DNA of 64,000 nt. Source: Morinoia aosen (lineage: Eukaryota; Arthropoda; Malacostraca; Amphipoda; Talitridae). Below the pieces are notes generated by a model. That model made no database searches. It was given only the letters and a program-made list of their open reading frames with translations, and was not told the origin of the DNA. How positions within the stretch are numbered: the stretch's first letter is position 1; every line of letters starts with the position of its first letter. The translations under genes and the position numbers were made by a program. The stretch is taken from positions 3,479,934-3,543,933 of the forward strand of contig CM059574.1 in the NCBI GenBank assembly GCA_030386875.1, given 5' to 3'. Below, piece after piece: positions 9,402 to 20,577 of the stretch.

Positions 9402-12311
9402 GGTGGAATGAAAAATGTAAGGAAAGTCACAGGGAATATCATAGGGCATACAATCAATATAAAAATCACCGTGGAAACATTCTAAAATTGATTGCATTTT
9501 AAAGGGCTCAAGCTATTTTCAGAAAGACAGTGCTCAAAGCAAAAACGGAAAGTTGGAGTAGTTATGTAGCCGGTCTAAATGATAAAAGCTCATCAGCAGA
9601 AGTGTGGAGAAAAATCAGACCCATAAATGTAAAAAGAAACAGAAGCCAAATAACATTGATAATCCAAAATGAGGCGGTCACATGTCCTAAAAATGTAGCT
9701 GACATTCTAGTAGAACAATATAAATCTTATAGCACTGGTGTCAAGATCCTTAATTTTTTGAACATAAGGGGACCTGTGAACATTTACCCATACATTTCAC
9801 TCCTGCTCCTCATCATCAATATAACCGTCCAATTACATATGCTGAACTTGAAAGAGCACTGAAAAGCTCCAAGCCTAAAGCACCAGGCCCTGATTCAATC
9901 CCAATAGATTTCATAAAAAACATTGATGAAAATCAAGAAAATACAATTTTACAGCTATTCAATGTAGTGTGGAACTTGGAAATCCCCATGCCTTGAAAAA
10001 AGGCAGTAATTTGCCCCATTTTGAAACCTGGCAAAGATCCTACAGATCCAAAGTCTTATAGGCCAGTAGCTCTCACCAATGCTTTATGTAAAATATTTGA
10101 AAAAATAATTCATTGGAGACTCCTTTTTTACTTGGAGGATAACAATTTGATTAATAAAACCCAAAGTGGTTTTAGATCCAGTCACTCCACTCCAGACGGA
10201 ATGTCTCGCCTGGAAAACTCAATTCGTAAAACCCTCATGCTTCAAGACCATTGCATTGTTGTATTTATTGATATTAAACGTGCTTTTGATAGGGTGTGGC
10301 ATCATTGGCTGCTAAAAAAATCGGAAATTATGGGTCTTCAGGAAAATCTACCAAAAGTAATTGCAGCCTTTACGAAAAATCGCAACATCAGGCTGAGGGT
10401 AAATAGTGTAAAGGTATGCTCATTAAATACTGGTGTTACTCAACGATCAGTCATAAGCCCTGCACTATTAAATGTTATGATTAATGATATTTTCCATGAC
10501 TTTCTTCCTGTGCTAGAAATATCTTTCTATGCAGATGATGGAGCTTTCTGGATAACTCACCCAAACTTTGCTTAGGCGCTCAGTGTCTTGCAGGAGGCTC
10601 TGGACATTCTTCTAAGTTGATCACAATGCTGGTGCTTTCAAATATCTGTTGAAAAAAACCAAGTGCATGGTGTTTATGCATAAACATACAAAACCGTCCT
10701 TCCAACTAAAATATAACACAAATATAGAATTTGTAAAGAAGTTCAAGTTCTTAGGACTCACCCTCGACTCACAGCTGAGATGGGGTTTGCACATCAAAGA
10801 AGTCACACAAAAGTGTCAAAAAGACCTGAGACTTCTGCGCGTTTCATCCAATCTGAAATGGTCAGCAGAATATAACATACTAAAAATTGTCTACCATACC
10901 ATTATACTGCCAAAACTAGAATATGGAAGTTTTCTGTTTGACACTGCCTGTGCAACCCTCCTGTTGTCCTTGGACAGAGTCCAGTATGCTGTTCCCCGCT
11001 TGATGCTGAGTGCATTGAGGTGTACGAAAGTTAATAATGTGGAAGCAGAAGCAAATTTTCTACCACTACAACAGGCAAGGAAAATCCAAATGTATCAATA
11101 TGCATTGAGGGTACTTAGTGTTCCAAACCCTCCAGTTTGATCATTATGTTTAGACTATTACCCATACCAGTTATTTCAAAACAGTAACAAGCCTTTACCA
11201 GTCACTGGTCGCATATATAACCTCTTTCAGGAGATACAGGTTAAAATGGAAGACATTGGCCTCATCCCAAACAAATGTAAATGCCAAACTATCAGTGGAA
11301 GTTGTCAATTCAATCTGGGGTGCTTTAAAAAAAATTGCATATTGGAAAGCAACTGAAATCAGCTATAAAACCAACTGCACCATGGATACAAAGATAGGAA
11401 GGCACTGTACACAAATGGTTCAGTTCAGGGTCCTAAACTGGAGCAGGAATTTGGTACCAACAGGTTAGTATGCTGGCTAGAACCCCAGAAAGGTCTACAA
11501 TTCTCACGGCAGAGCTTATTGCTATTTGCTATGCATTAAAGTTTGCAGAAACCCAAAATAAAGACCTTATTTTGTACACAGACTCACTCAGCGCTATTCA
11601 AGCTATAAATCAACTGCATCCATCTAAGTACCATCTAGTTGCCAAAATTAAACATTTGCTTCAAAGCCTTCCTCCTAGAAAACTAATCATTGAATGGATC
11701 CCAAGCCATGAAGGAATTATGGGAAATGACAAGGCAGACCAGTTGGCAAGAACAGCTTGTCATTTAAATACCAATAGTTCTAATCTAATTCAATACACAG
11801 ATCTGGGAGTATATATAAACTTGCATTGTAGAGTACAATGGCAAAAAGAATGGGATAGGGAACAATCCTTGCATCACAAAATAAAACCCATATTAAAACT
11901 CACCGTGAACACTGAGGTCTCTAAGAAGGAACAGGTGATTCTAACCAGGCTAAGGCTACTTACTGCTCAAATAACCCATAAACACTTATTTACTAAAACA
12001 ATAAAACCTAAATGCAGCCGCTGTAGGTGTGGCTTGAACATTTCTCATATATTGATTGATTGCCCTGTGTTTGAACTTCAGCATAAGCAATGAGAGATTT
12101 TGCTAGAGACCAAAAAACAATCTTTGATGCAAGTAGTGTGCTTGGTGGGGAGTTCAGTGCTAAGCTGGTTCTTGATTTCATTTCCAATGCTGGGATGATG
12201 AATCAAATATAAATGGCCCACGTTCTAGTTGATGTGACATCTGACACTCCTACCTGTTACTGGTGATGTGCCTAATTAGACCAAAGTAACCAAAGTAACT
12301 AAGTAACAAAG
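9402..12311 (+). mobile_element. LINE (non-LTR retrotransposon) with RT and RNase H, interrupted by BEL element A
   Basis: The coding trace begins immediately after the BEL LTR ('RWNEKCKESHREYH', a typical sequence between endonuclease and RT), so the LINE's 5' half must lie left of the BEL element, outside the window. RT lies at about 9850-10800, RNase H at 11470-11800, and a C-terminal Cys-rich motif at 12010-12070. It ends in a 3' UTR and a short repeated tail of AAAGTAAC-type units (12283-12311). RNase H after RT suggests the I/LOA-like side of the LINE tree rather than classical Jockey. Confidence 0.85.
9413..12211 (+). pseudogene. LINE ORF2 remnant: reverse transcriptase + RNase H + Cys-rich tail
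   Basis: This polyprotein copied LINE RNA into DNA at the target site. Visible pieces are: linker 9530-9760; RT block with 'SSKPKAPGPDSIP' (about 9870-9900); fingers/palm 10021-10575 ending in the YADD catalytic box at 10528-10539; and thumb 10649-11140 ('FKFLGLTLDSQLRW'). RNase H is at 11470-12093 ('LYTDSLSAIQAI', 'WIPSHEGIMGNDKADQLA'), followed by a CSRC...HILIDC zinc-like motif. Frameshifts near 9760, 10570-10650, 11140-11470 and 12093 and several stops (for example 9994 and 10573) kill it. The reading continues in another frame to a TAA at about 12211. It is much more decayed than the LTR elements nested around it, as expected for the oldest layer. Confidence 0.87.
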
Positions 12312-12765
12312 TGAGACAGTGAACGAAAAGCGCGAGTAGTCGAAAAGTTAAGGTTCTTTCATTATCAGCGCTTTGCTGGATTCTCTTTGTTCTAAAATGT
12401 TTTTATTTTCCAGAACATTGTGGTGAAGCTCATAGAACTCAAATGATTAATATTGAAGGAGAAAGATTCGAAATATCATAGTCATAGAAGTTTTGCGTAT
12501 TATGCAATTCAATTTTGAGACTAATTTAGATAAGCACAATAATTTAACCAAGTACCAGCAGGTTGAAAACATTATTTGTTAAAAAAATAGGTTTCCTAAA
12601 GAGGTTTACAATATGGTATTTTCAAACCTGGTAATAATGAGAAAGAATGTCTACAACATTGATGCAAAATAGCTATTTATTGTTTTAGCAGCTTGCTTAT
12701 ATTACTTCAAAACTCAGATGAATTCAATAATTGAAAAGTTTCAGGAACTGCCAATCATTTACTTC
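12312..12765. other. Unassigned AT-rich sequence
   Basis: There is no open frame of note, no tandem repeat and no recognisable element. It separates the LINE tail from the foldback repeat. Confidence 0.5.
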
Positions 12766-13132
12766 TAGGTAGCCGGAATTTTTTTCAGAACAACACACTA
12801 ATCGATTTTTTAAATTTTCTTGCTTGAATCATGGTAATCACATCAAAATTAACAACTTTTCTTCTATGCCATTTCTGGCACAAATGAGTATTTAATGAGT
12901 TATAGCGGTAGGTTTAGTGTCGTGTTCCATAGCAGTTCGTCATTCGAGCAGCAGAAACCGTTGCGTGCTTAAGCTGTTAGAGAACGTTTGGGTACTTCGT
13001 AATTTGTAATTTGCTGACTTGAATACTTGAATCTAGAGTATTCACTCCTACGGTACGGTTTTGCTAATGTACACCCAGCCAGCCAGTTGCATCATCGTAC
13101 GATCGCCGCCGAACGTAACGGTTGCTGCTGTT

Positions 13133-14116
13133 TGTCAGGCCGCACATGGGTTGTCGAGCCATTTGTGTTAGTTACCCATAATCCCAAGTATTTCTTTATG
13201 TGTCCAGCTCCCTGAACGCCGACTTGTCTGTTTCTCTGCACTGATGTTGCGTCTGTGCATTTACTTTAGTTAGCCCTTAAATATCATTTGTATTACATGT
13301 CGATATTCCAATGTTTCTTTGATTACCTAGCTGAATAAGACTATTATTTTAAATGCAATTTTGAGTGTTGTACCTTGTTATGTAGTAGCTCATGTCTGTA
13401 CGCACTATTTTTGCAACAGAAAATAAATCACTGTCTTTGCTAAAATATATCAGTGTATGTAATAGGGACTTCAAAGAGATTCAGCATTAAACAAGTCACA
13501 CCCTGAGGTCAAAAGAGTTTCCTTTCTCCTTACTGACACAGGCTTTAGTGTCATACGACACTTCGTCTAATAAGGGGTTTAAGGAGCCACCTCGGAAGGA
13601 CGTACTATTTCGCATAGTTGGTCAATTGGGAAGACGCTGTCGCAGTTCGGCACTAACAGAATTCACTTCTGCTGCCCTTGCGGTCTCATACGGCGCAGAC
13701 AGTTGCTCGTCTTCCTAACGGTACCGCCGTAGTTCGGCACAAAACGGAATTTAATTCTGTTGCCCTAGCGGACTGAATACAGTGTAGGCGGTACCCACAC
13801 TCACACCTCACTCTAGCGGTGCCACCGTAGTTCGGCACAAAACAGAAACAACTTCTGTTGCCCTAGCGGACTGAAAACGGCCCAGGTGGTACCCACAAAA
13901 ACCTCACCCCACACACACGACGGTACCGCCGAAGTTCGGCACTACCAGAAATTACTTCTGTTGCCCTAGCGGACTGATTACGGCGTAGGCGGTACCCACA
14001 CGAACCTAAGGAAGGGCAGATGCGAAGAGAAGCTAGCGCCCCGGAAAAAGGTAGCTGCACAGAAGACAGCCCCCTTTTCCACGAACCCTTACGTCGACCG
14101 CACGACGGTATCGACA
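13133..14116 (+). repeat. 5' LTR of the Gmr1-like Gypsy
   Basis: 984 bp, from TGTCAGGCCGCA to GGTATCGACA. It contains a polyadenylation signal AATAAA at 13422-13427, followed by about 600 bp that hold four structured tandem modules (13629-13996). If RNA ends shortly after the AATAAA, those modules lie in R/U5 and so in the 5' leader of the genomic RNA. Confidence 0.93.
13629..13996 (+). repeat. Four tandem stem-loop modules in the 5' LTR
   Basis: Four units of about 75-87 bp lie at 13629-13715, 13720-13795, 13818-13893 and 13922-13996. Each is closed by an inverted repeat: GGTACCGCC...GGCGGTACC in units 2 and 4, GGTGCCACC...GGTGGTACC in unit 3, and GGAAGAC...GTCTTCC in unit 1. Each contains AGTTCGGCA, an inner hairpin (ACAGAA...TTCTGT closed by GGCA...TGCC) and TAGCGGACTGA. 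From unit 2 to unit 3 a G-C pair becomes A-T on both arms, a compensatory change that points to a conserved RNA fold. The same four modules are in the 3' LTR. Confidence 0.8.
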
Positions 14117-14121
14117 TATTC

Positions 14122-14139
14122 TGGCGCCCGAACAGGGAC
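14122..14139 (+). other. Primer-binding site, tRNA-Lys type
   Basis: TGGCGCCCGAACAGGGAC starts five bases after the 5' LTR. It is complementary to the 3' end of a lysine tRNA (the Lys3-type site also used by lentiviruses and several invertebrate LTR elements). Confidence 0.9.
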
Positions 14140-14222
14140 CCAAAAGCTTTGCGCGACTACCAACGTTGCCGGAGATTTCTGGGTTCTAATCAACTACGCG
14201 GACACCGCATCACTAAAACAAG

Positions 14223-17200
14223 ATGAACCTCGTCGCTCAAGCTCGAGAATACGTCGAAGCCCTCGGCCTCACTCCCACCGATGCGGAGTACCAGGAAGAA
14301 TTTACCATCCGCCTGAGGCATTTGGAAGAAGCCGCAGAACGAGCAGCGGAACGAGAAGAACGAGCAGCGGAACGAGAAGTCGCAGAACGAGAAGCGGAAC
14401 GAGAAGCAGCACAACGAGACCACGAGCTCAGACTCCGATAACTCGATGCTCAAATCGCTCCTCAAAATGCTAGAGTGAAGATACCTCCACCGGCTCCATT
14501 CGATCCCACGAAAGAATGGATGGACGAATTTTTGCAACGCTTCTGTACTCACACCACAGCGATGGGATTTACTGAAGTCGATGCTGTTGTCATGCTCCAT
14601 AATTTGATCACACCGAAGGAACATCGACTCATTGATACCCTGCCCGCAGCAGATCGCTTCAAGCTTCCTGAAATTAAATTGCTCCTACTAGATGCTCATA
14701 AAGTTACTCCGGCAAAACTACGTGCCAATTACTACGAATTGAAGCCAGAAGAAGGCGACAATATGTCACGTTACCTACAGCGACTCGAACAAGCCTTTGA
14801 CGCTTGGTTAAAAGGATGCATCATCGAAGCCAACTACGAGACTCTTCGTGACTTCCTTATTGTTGACCGAGCTTATTCAAGCTTGCCGCCCTTCCTCGCT
14901 ACTCAATTGCGTGACAGGGGTGGTAACACAGTCGCAAGCCTAGGAGAGCAGGGTGATAGCTTCTTCCAAGCAAGACCTCATACATCGCACCATCAGCTTT
15001 GTACGGGTCGCACACTGACATCGTCGACGGATGCGGGCCCTCCAGCACTCAAAGCATCAGTAGCACCAGAGCGACGCTCGACATTTCCTGTCCGAGCCCC
15101 GAGCACTCCAGCAAGATCACCCAACTCCAGCAACAACTCTCGAGGAACGCCGCCAAGAACTTCTAACACACGTGGTGGTCCCACCAGCTCAGGATCGGTC
15201 AACACTCCGCAGCGCGAACAACGAGGACCTTACAATGGATTTTACTGTACTTTTCATGGCCCCAACCGATCGCATTCCAGTGATGAGTGCCGCCAATTGC
15301 AGAGGAAGCAAGGTGATGGTCACAGTAATGGAGCAGCCCATGCAAGCCCACCTAGCTCCAGTACTACCGCTCGAGTAAACAATTTAGCAACGCATGAAGA
15401 AGCAGATGAATACGATGATATTCCCCCAGTCGCATGCAATCACATCGCATCGAACAAGCTGATCGAATTGGGACAGCTGAAAACATGCTCTGGCACCGTG
15501 AACCAACAACCCGTTCAAGTACTACTCGATGGAGGAGCAACGGCGGTCTTTGTCAAGAAGGCTCTCGTCCCAGCTGACGCCATTTTGAAGAAGGAAATTA
15601 CCGTTCGGCTGGCCAACAATCACTCTTTCGAGGCGCCTCTGGCCCGGGTCTCTCTCGTTTGCCCATATTACCACGGAGAAGTGACAGCCGTAGCCATGGA
15701 AGAGCTCTCCCACGATGTCATTCTCGGCCGAGTTCCCGGAACCACCTCCTTCGAAGAACAGATGACCGCCCATGAACAGCAACCAGTTGCTGCAGAAGTC
15801 TCTCACGTTGTCACAAGGGCAGCAACAAAAACGATCGAAAATCCCGCTGCCGTACCAAGCACTGTCGATATATTGCAACGCAACAAAGAAGACTTCAAGA
15901 AATTACAGCGGGAGTGCAAAACATTGCAACTTTTATTCAAGAAAGTTGACACCGGCAAAGAAGAAACGCACAAGGATGGCAGAGTCATTACCTTTGAACT
16001 CCATGATGGCATTCTCCATCGGAAAACATTACGAGACGGTCAGGAAACTCATCAACTTGTATCACCTGCAAGCGTGCGCCCACAAATCTTGGAAATGGCT
16101 CACGACAATCCACTTGCTGGCCATTATTCCCAAAAGAAGACTCAGGTAAGACTGGAACGAGATTTTTATTGGCCGTCCCTAGCAAAAGATGTGGTCCAAT
16201 ACTGTCACTCCTGTCATACCTGCCAGACGCACGCTCCATCTCGACCAAGAAAGGCACCTATCTCAACCCCACCGATCACCACTCCATTCTCCGCGCTCAG
16301 TGTTGATTTGGTAGGCCCATTACAGCCAGCTTCGGCACGTGGCCACCGATACATTCTCACCGTGGTAGACCAAGCCACTCGGTACGCAGACGCAGCCTCA
16401 CTCAGACATATAGATGCAGAAACGGTTGCCCAGGAGCTACTCGAAATCTGCAGCAGAGTTGGTTTCCCACATACGCTAACGAGCGACAACGGCACTCAGT
16501 TCACCGCCGCAACCTTCGAAGCTTTCCTGAAACTCGTCGGTATCCAGCACCGATTGACGCCATTATACCATGCCCAATCGAACGGCATAGTCGAACGCTT
16601 CAATGACACGCTCAAAGTCATGTTGCGGAAATTAGCCGTCGAACAACCACGAGACTGGGACCTCTATCTGCCTTCCCTCCTTTTTGCTTATCGAGACGCT
16701 CCTCAGGCCTCAACCGGGTATTCTCCTTTCGAACTCATCTACGGCCATCGCGTCCGTGGACCTTTAACCGTGCTCAAAGAATGCTGGACAGAGGAAAGCT
16801 TGCAAGACGACACGAGCACTGCTCAGTATCTAATGGAAATGAAGCACCGATTGAAGAAAACATGTAAAATCGCTCGCGAGAATCTAAACAGGAGCCAAGA
16901 GAAAAGCGCCAAGTTCTTCAACAGACGTACCAAGATGCGAACTCTAAAGCAAGGAGATAAAGTCCTCGTATTTCTGCCCGATTCTCGAAAGAAGCTACTT
17001 ATGACTTGGAAAGGTCCCTATACAGTGAAATCACGCCTGGGAACCTATACCTATACATTGGACATGGATGGAAACAACAAAGTTTATTACATCAACCTCC
17101 TTCGCCAGTACCACGACCGGGAGCAGCAAAGTTCCGCCTCACCAAGCAAGACAGATCGCGATGAGGACGACGAGAGAGTAGAGGAAGCATTTGCAGCGGT

Positions 17201-18689
17201 TGGCCTCGCCCTAGAACCTATCTGCGAAGAAGAAGAACTCGACCGGAATGAACCAGAGATACCGTCACCCGTCGGAGAAACCATTGAAGACGGTCTCATC
17301 TCCTCTACCTTGACTACAACACAACGCTCAGAACTCCAGGAACTACTTGGAGAATATCGCGATCTTTTCACAGATACTCCCGGAAGAACCAGCACAGCCT
17401 TTCATGAAATAAAATTGAAGGATCCTTCCAGTTTTCGACTTCAACATTCGTATCCACTTCCCTTAGCGCTGGAGCCTGAACTGCAGTCAAGTTTAGAGAG
17501 GTGGATGAAGATGGGAATCGTGACGCCATCCACATCACCTTACTATTCACCGCTTCTTGCCGTCCGGAAGAAAGACGGTACCCACCGATTTTATCTGGAC
17601 TGCAGGCACCTCAACAGCCAGACAGTATTCGATGCCGAGCCGATAGCAGACACCACTGCTATTTTCACCAATTTAGCTGGCAAAACAATCTTTAGCAAAA
17701 TGGATCTGACCAGTGGATATTGGCAGGTACCTCTACACCCTGAGTCCCGTCAATACACCGCCTTCAAAACTAGGTCTGGCCTCTATGAATTCAACGTACT
17801 GCCTTTCGGCCTAGCAAATGCTCCAGCCACTTTTTCCCGCCTTATACGTCAAGTCACTGAAGGACTGCAAGATACTGAGGTCTACATGGACGACATCTTA
17901 ATCGCCTCGACTACCTGGGAAGACCATTGCGCAGCATTAGCTAAACTGTTCGAAGCTCTCTCTCGACATGGCCTTAAAGCGAAGCCATCCAAATGCGAAT
18001 TCGGATTTGACAGCCTCCAGTATTTGGGTCATCAACTGAGCAGTAATCAGATCCAGCCTCTGGAGAACCGAGTCGAAGCCTTAAAAACAGCTCTACTCCC
18101 AAAAACAAAACGGGAGCTCCGAAGTTTTTTCGGTACAGTTGGGTACTACCAACAGTACATTCCTAACTACTCCCAATCTAAACTCCATGGTTTCCTAAAA
18201 AAGAACTCCCCAGAAAAAATACCTTGGACCGATACAACAGAAGATCTGTTCGAAAGTTTAAAGACAGCGTTAGTCAAGAGACCGGTCTTACAGTTACCAG
18301 ACCCCAGATGTCCTTTCATTCTGAGGACAGATGCCTCCCAAACTGGACTTGGAGCAGCTCTCCTCCAGCCAAGCAAACGAGACTTCCGTCACTACGCACC
18401 CGTAGCAAATGCTTCACGTCGACTGAGAGGAGCGGAAATAAACTATTCTACCATTGAAAAAGAAGCGTTAAGCATCTACTGAGCTCTACAGAAGTTTGAG
18501 GTCTACCTGTATGGACGAGAATTTGTGTTACAAGCCGACCATCGACCGCTCCTTTATTTGCAACAGGCAGACAAGTTGAACCCCCGATTGAAACGCTGGG
18601 CTTTGTATTTCAGCCTTATCAGGTTCCGAGCAGAACACCTTTCGGGAGTCGACAACCACCTTGCGGATTTCCTGTCTCGGCTACCGTAG
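14223..18689 (+). pseudogene. Gag-Pro-Int-RT-RNaseH polyprotein of the Gmr1-like Gypsy, two nonsense codons
   Basis: A single frame of 1,488 codons begins with the ATG at 14223. Gag starts with an Ala/Glu/Arg coiled coil (14322-14438, coded by short GAACGAGCAGCG-like repeats). It has a C-x2-H-x5-H-x4-C zinc motif at 15246-15290. The protease has LLDGGATA (15522-15545), with Gly where Thr/Ser is usual. The integrase zinc domain runs 16101-16225 (HDNPLAGH...CHSCHTC). Its catalytic Asp codons are at 16305 and 16485 and the Glu codon at 16593, spacing D-x59-D-x35-E. Then come a C-terminal 'GDKVLVFLP' domain, and RT with YMDD at 17883-17894 ('RKKDGTHRFYLDCRHLN' upstream). RNase H follows (Asp codon at 18330). 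Stops: TAA at 14439 (CAA expected) and TGA at 18480 (TGG expected). Frame and domain order are seen directly. Loss of activity is inferred from the stops. Confidence 0.93.
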
Positions 18690-18711
18690 CAAAGACACCC
18701 TCCCCCGGGCG

Positions 18712-19695
18712 TGTCAGGCCGCACAGGGGTTGTCGAGCCTTTTGTGCTAGTTACCCATAATCCCAAGTATTTTCTTTATGTGTCCAGCTCCCTGAACGCC
18801 GACTTGTCTGTTTCTCTGCGCTGATGTTGCGTCTGTGCATTTAGTTTAGTTAGCCCTTGAATATCATTTGTATTACATGTCAATATTCCAATGTTTCTTT
18901 GATTACCTAGCTAAATAAGACTAATATTTTAAATGCAACTTTGAGTGTTGTACCTTGTTATGCAGTAGCTCATGTCTGTACGCACTATTTTTGCAACAGA
19001 AAATAAATCACTGTCTTTGTTAAAATATATCAGTGTATGTAATAGGGGCTTCAAAGAGATTCAGCATTAAACAAGTCACACCCTGAGGTCAAAAGAGTTT
19101 CCTTTCTCCTTATTGACACAAGCTTTAGTCTCATACGACACCTCGCCTAAAAGGGATTTAAGGAGCCACCTCGGAAGGATGAACTATATCGCATAGTTGG
19201 TCGATTAGGAAGACGCTGTCGCAGTTCGGCGCTAACAGAATTCACTTCTGTTGCCCTAGCGGTCTCATACGGCGCAGACAGTTATTCGTCTTCCTAACGG
19301 TACCGCCGTAGTTCGGCACAAAACGGAATTTACTTCTGTTGCCCTAGCGGACTGAATACGGCGTAGGTGGTACCCACACACACACCTCACTCTAGCGGTG
19401 CCACCGTAGTTCGGCACAAAACAGAAACAACTTCTGTTGCCCTAGCGGACTGAATACGGTGCAGGTGGTACCCACACAAACTTCACCCCATACACACGAC
19501 GGTACCGCTGTAGTTCGGCACTAACATAAATTACTTCTGTTGCCCTAGCGGACTGGTTACGGCGTAGGCGGGACCCATACGAACCTCAGGAAGAGCAGCT
19601 GCGAAGAGAAGCTAGCGCCCCGGAAAAAAGTAGCTGCACAGAAGACAGCCCCCTTTTCCACGAACCCTTACGTCGATCGCACGACGGTATCGACA
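18712..19695 (+). repeat. 3' LTR of the Gmr1-like Gypsy
   Basis: 984 bp, same length and ends as the 5' LTR. AATAAA is at 19002-19007. Structured modules lie at about 19208-19295, 19299-19374, 19397-19472 and 19501-19575. Module 2 has drifted to a G-T pair and module 4 has one mismatch in the closing stem. The 5-bp duplication CTGTT follows. No clear purine-rich tract precedes it: the 22 bp before it are C-rich on this strand. Confidence 0.93.
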
Positions 19696-20577
19696 CTGTT
19701 CATAGTGTAACTGCAATGCAACCCGCAAATTAACCTAACGCTATAACTTGTTAAATACTCATTTGCACTGGAAATAGCATAGAAGAAAAGTTTATTTTGG
19801 GTAAAAGTTGAACATTGGCTAGTAATATATTTTGCAGTTTTCAGTGCCTAAACGTAGTTAGTTAGATAGAAATAAACAAGTTTTCTTCTATGCACTTTCC
19901 GTCAAAAACGAGGATTTTACGAGTTACAGCGTTATGTTAATTTTCGTCTTTGATGACGAATGCGATTGAATAAACGGCTACTTATCGATTTTTGAATTTT
20001 TGTTGCTTGAATCATGGTAATAACATTGAAATGAACTACTTCTCTTCTCTACACTTTTTTGGGCAAATGAGTATTTTTGGAGTTAGAGCGGTAGGTTTTA
20101 TTTTTTGCGCGATTAAGCTGTCAGAGTACATTTGAACTCACTTCTAGGATCTTTGAGTTAATAACACAATAGAAATTATCACCCCAAAATAACAAGTTAT
20201 AGCAGTATGTTAACTTTCGTTTTAAATGGTGGAATGCGCTCGAGCATTCGAGCGCGTCGGAAGGGAGAGTCCATTGCTGTGTTGCCATACGACGCTCTTG
20301 ATGAATTACTTCCCGCTTCAAACACTAGAGTTGCGGTAACTCATTTACCGCCATAACTCGTAAATAGCCATTTCCGACGGAAAGTGCATAAAAGAAAACT
20401 TGTGTATTTCGATTTAATGACCTTGGTGTAGGCACCGAAAACTCTAAAGTTGATTACTACCCAACGCTCAACATTTACCTAATTTTGACGTGATTACCAT
20501 GATTCAAGCAAAAAAAATTCAAAAATCGATTAGTATATTGTTCTAAAAATTTACCAGGTAGCTTTGTAAATTATCCC

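Larger units (their letters stand above)
13133..19695 (+). mobile_element. Gmr1-like Ty3/Gypsy retrotransposon (integrase upstream of RT), full-length
   Basis: A complete 6,563-bp element is flanked by the 5-bp duplication CTGTT (13128-13132 and 19696-19700). Two 984-bp LTRs (13133-14116 and 18712-19695) differ at roughly 5% of positions by eye. A primer-binding site at 14122 matches tRNA-Lys. A single gag-pol frame spans 14223-18689 with only two nonsense codons. The domain order is gag, PR, IN, RT, RNase H, whereas usual Gypsy elements place IN last. That order is known from the Gmr1-like group described first in deuterostomes. RNase H ends 22 bp before the 3' LTR, as expected if no integrase follows. 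Confidence 0.93.
12766..20577. repeat. Foldback-type non-autonomous element split by a Gypsy insertion
   Basis: The left piece (12766-13132) begins GGTAGCCGGAATTTTTTTCA and continues AGAACAACACACTAATCGAT. The reverse complement of the right piece near 20577 reads TACCTGGTAAATTTTTAGAA, then CAATATACTAATCGAT. 'TTGCTTGAATCATGGTAAT' occurs at both ends in opposite orientation, and again at about 20005. The body has repeated, inverted blocks of 'AATGAGTATTTAACAAGTTATAGC' type (given here as a family pattern). A related, shorter copy is at 59184-59560. The Gypsy element at 13133-19695 separates the two pieces, so the foldback element is older. Confidence 0.6.

Noticed and set aside
14122-14139. Endogenous lentivirus suggested by the Lys3-type primer-binding site
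   Set aside because: The pol sequence is Ty3/Gypsy, there is no envelope gene, and many invertebrate LTR elements use lysine tRNA.
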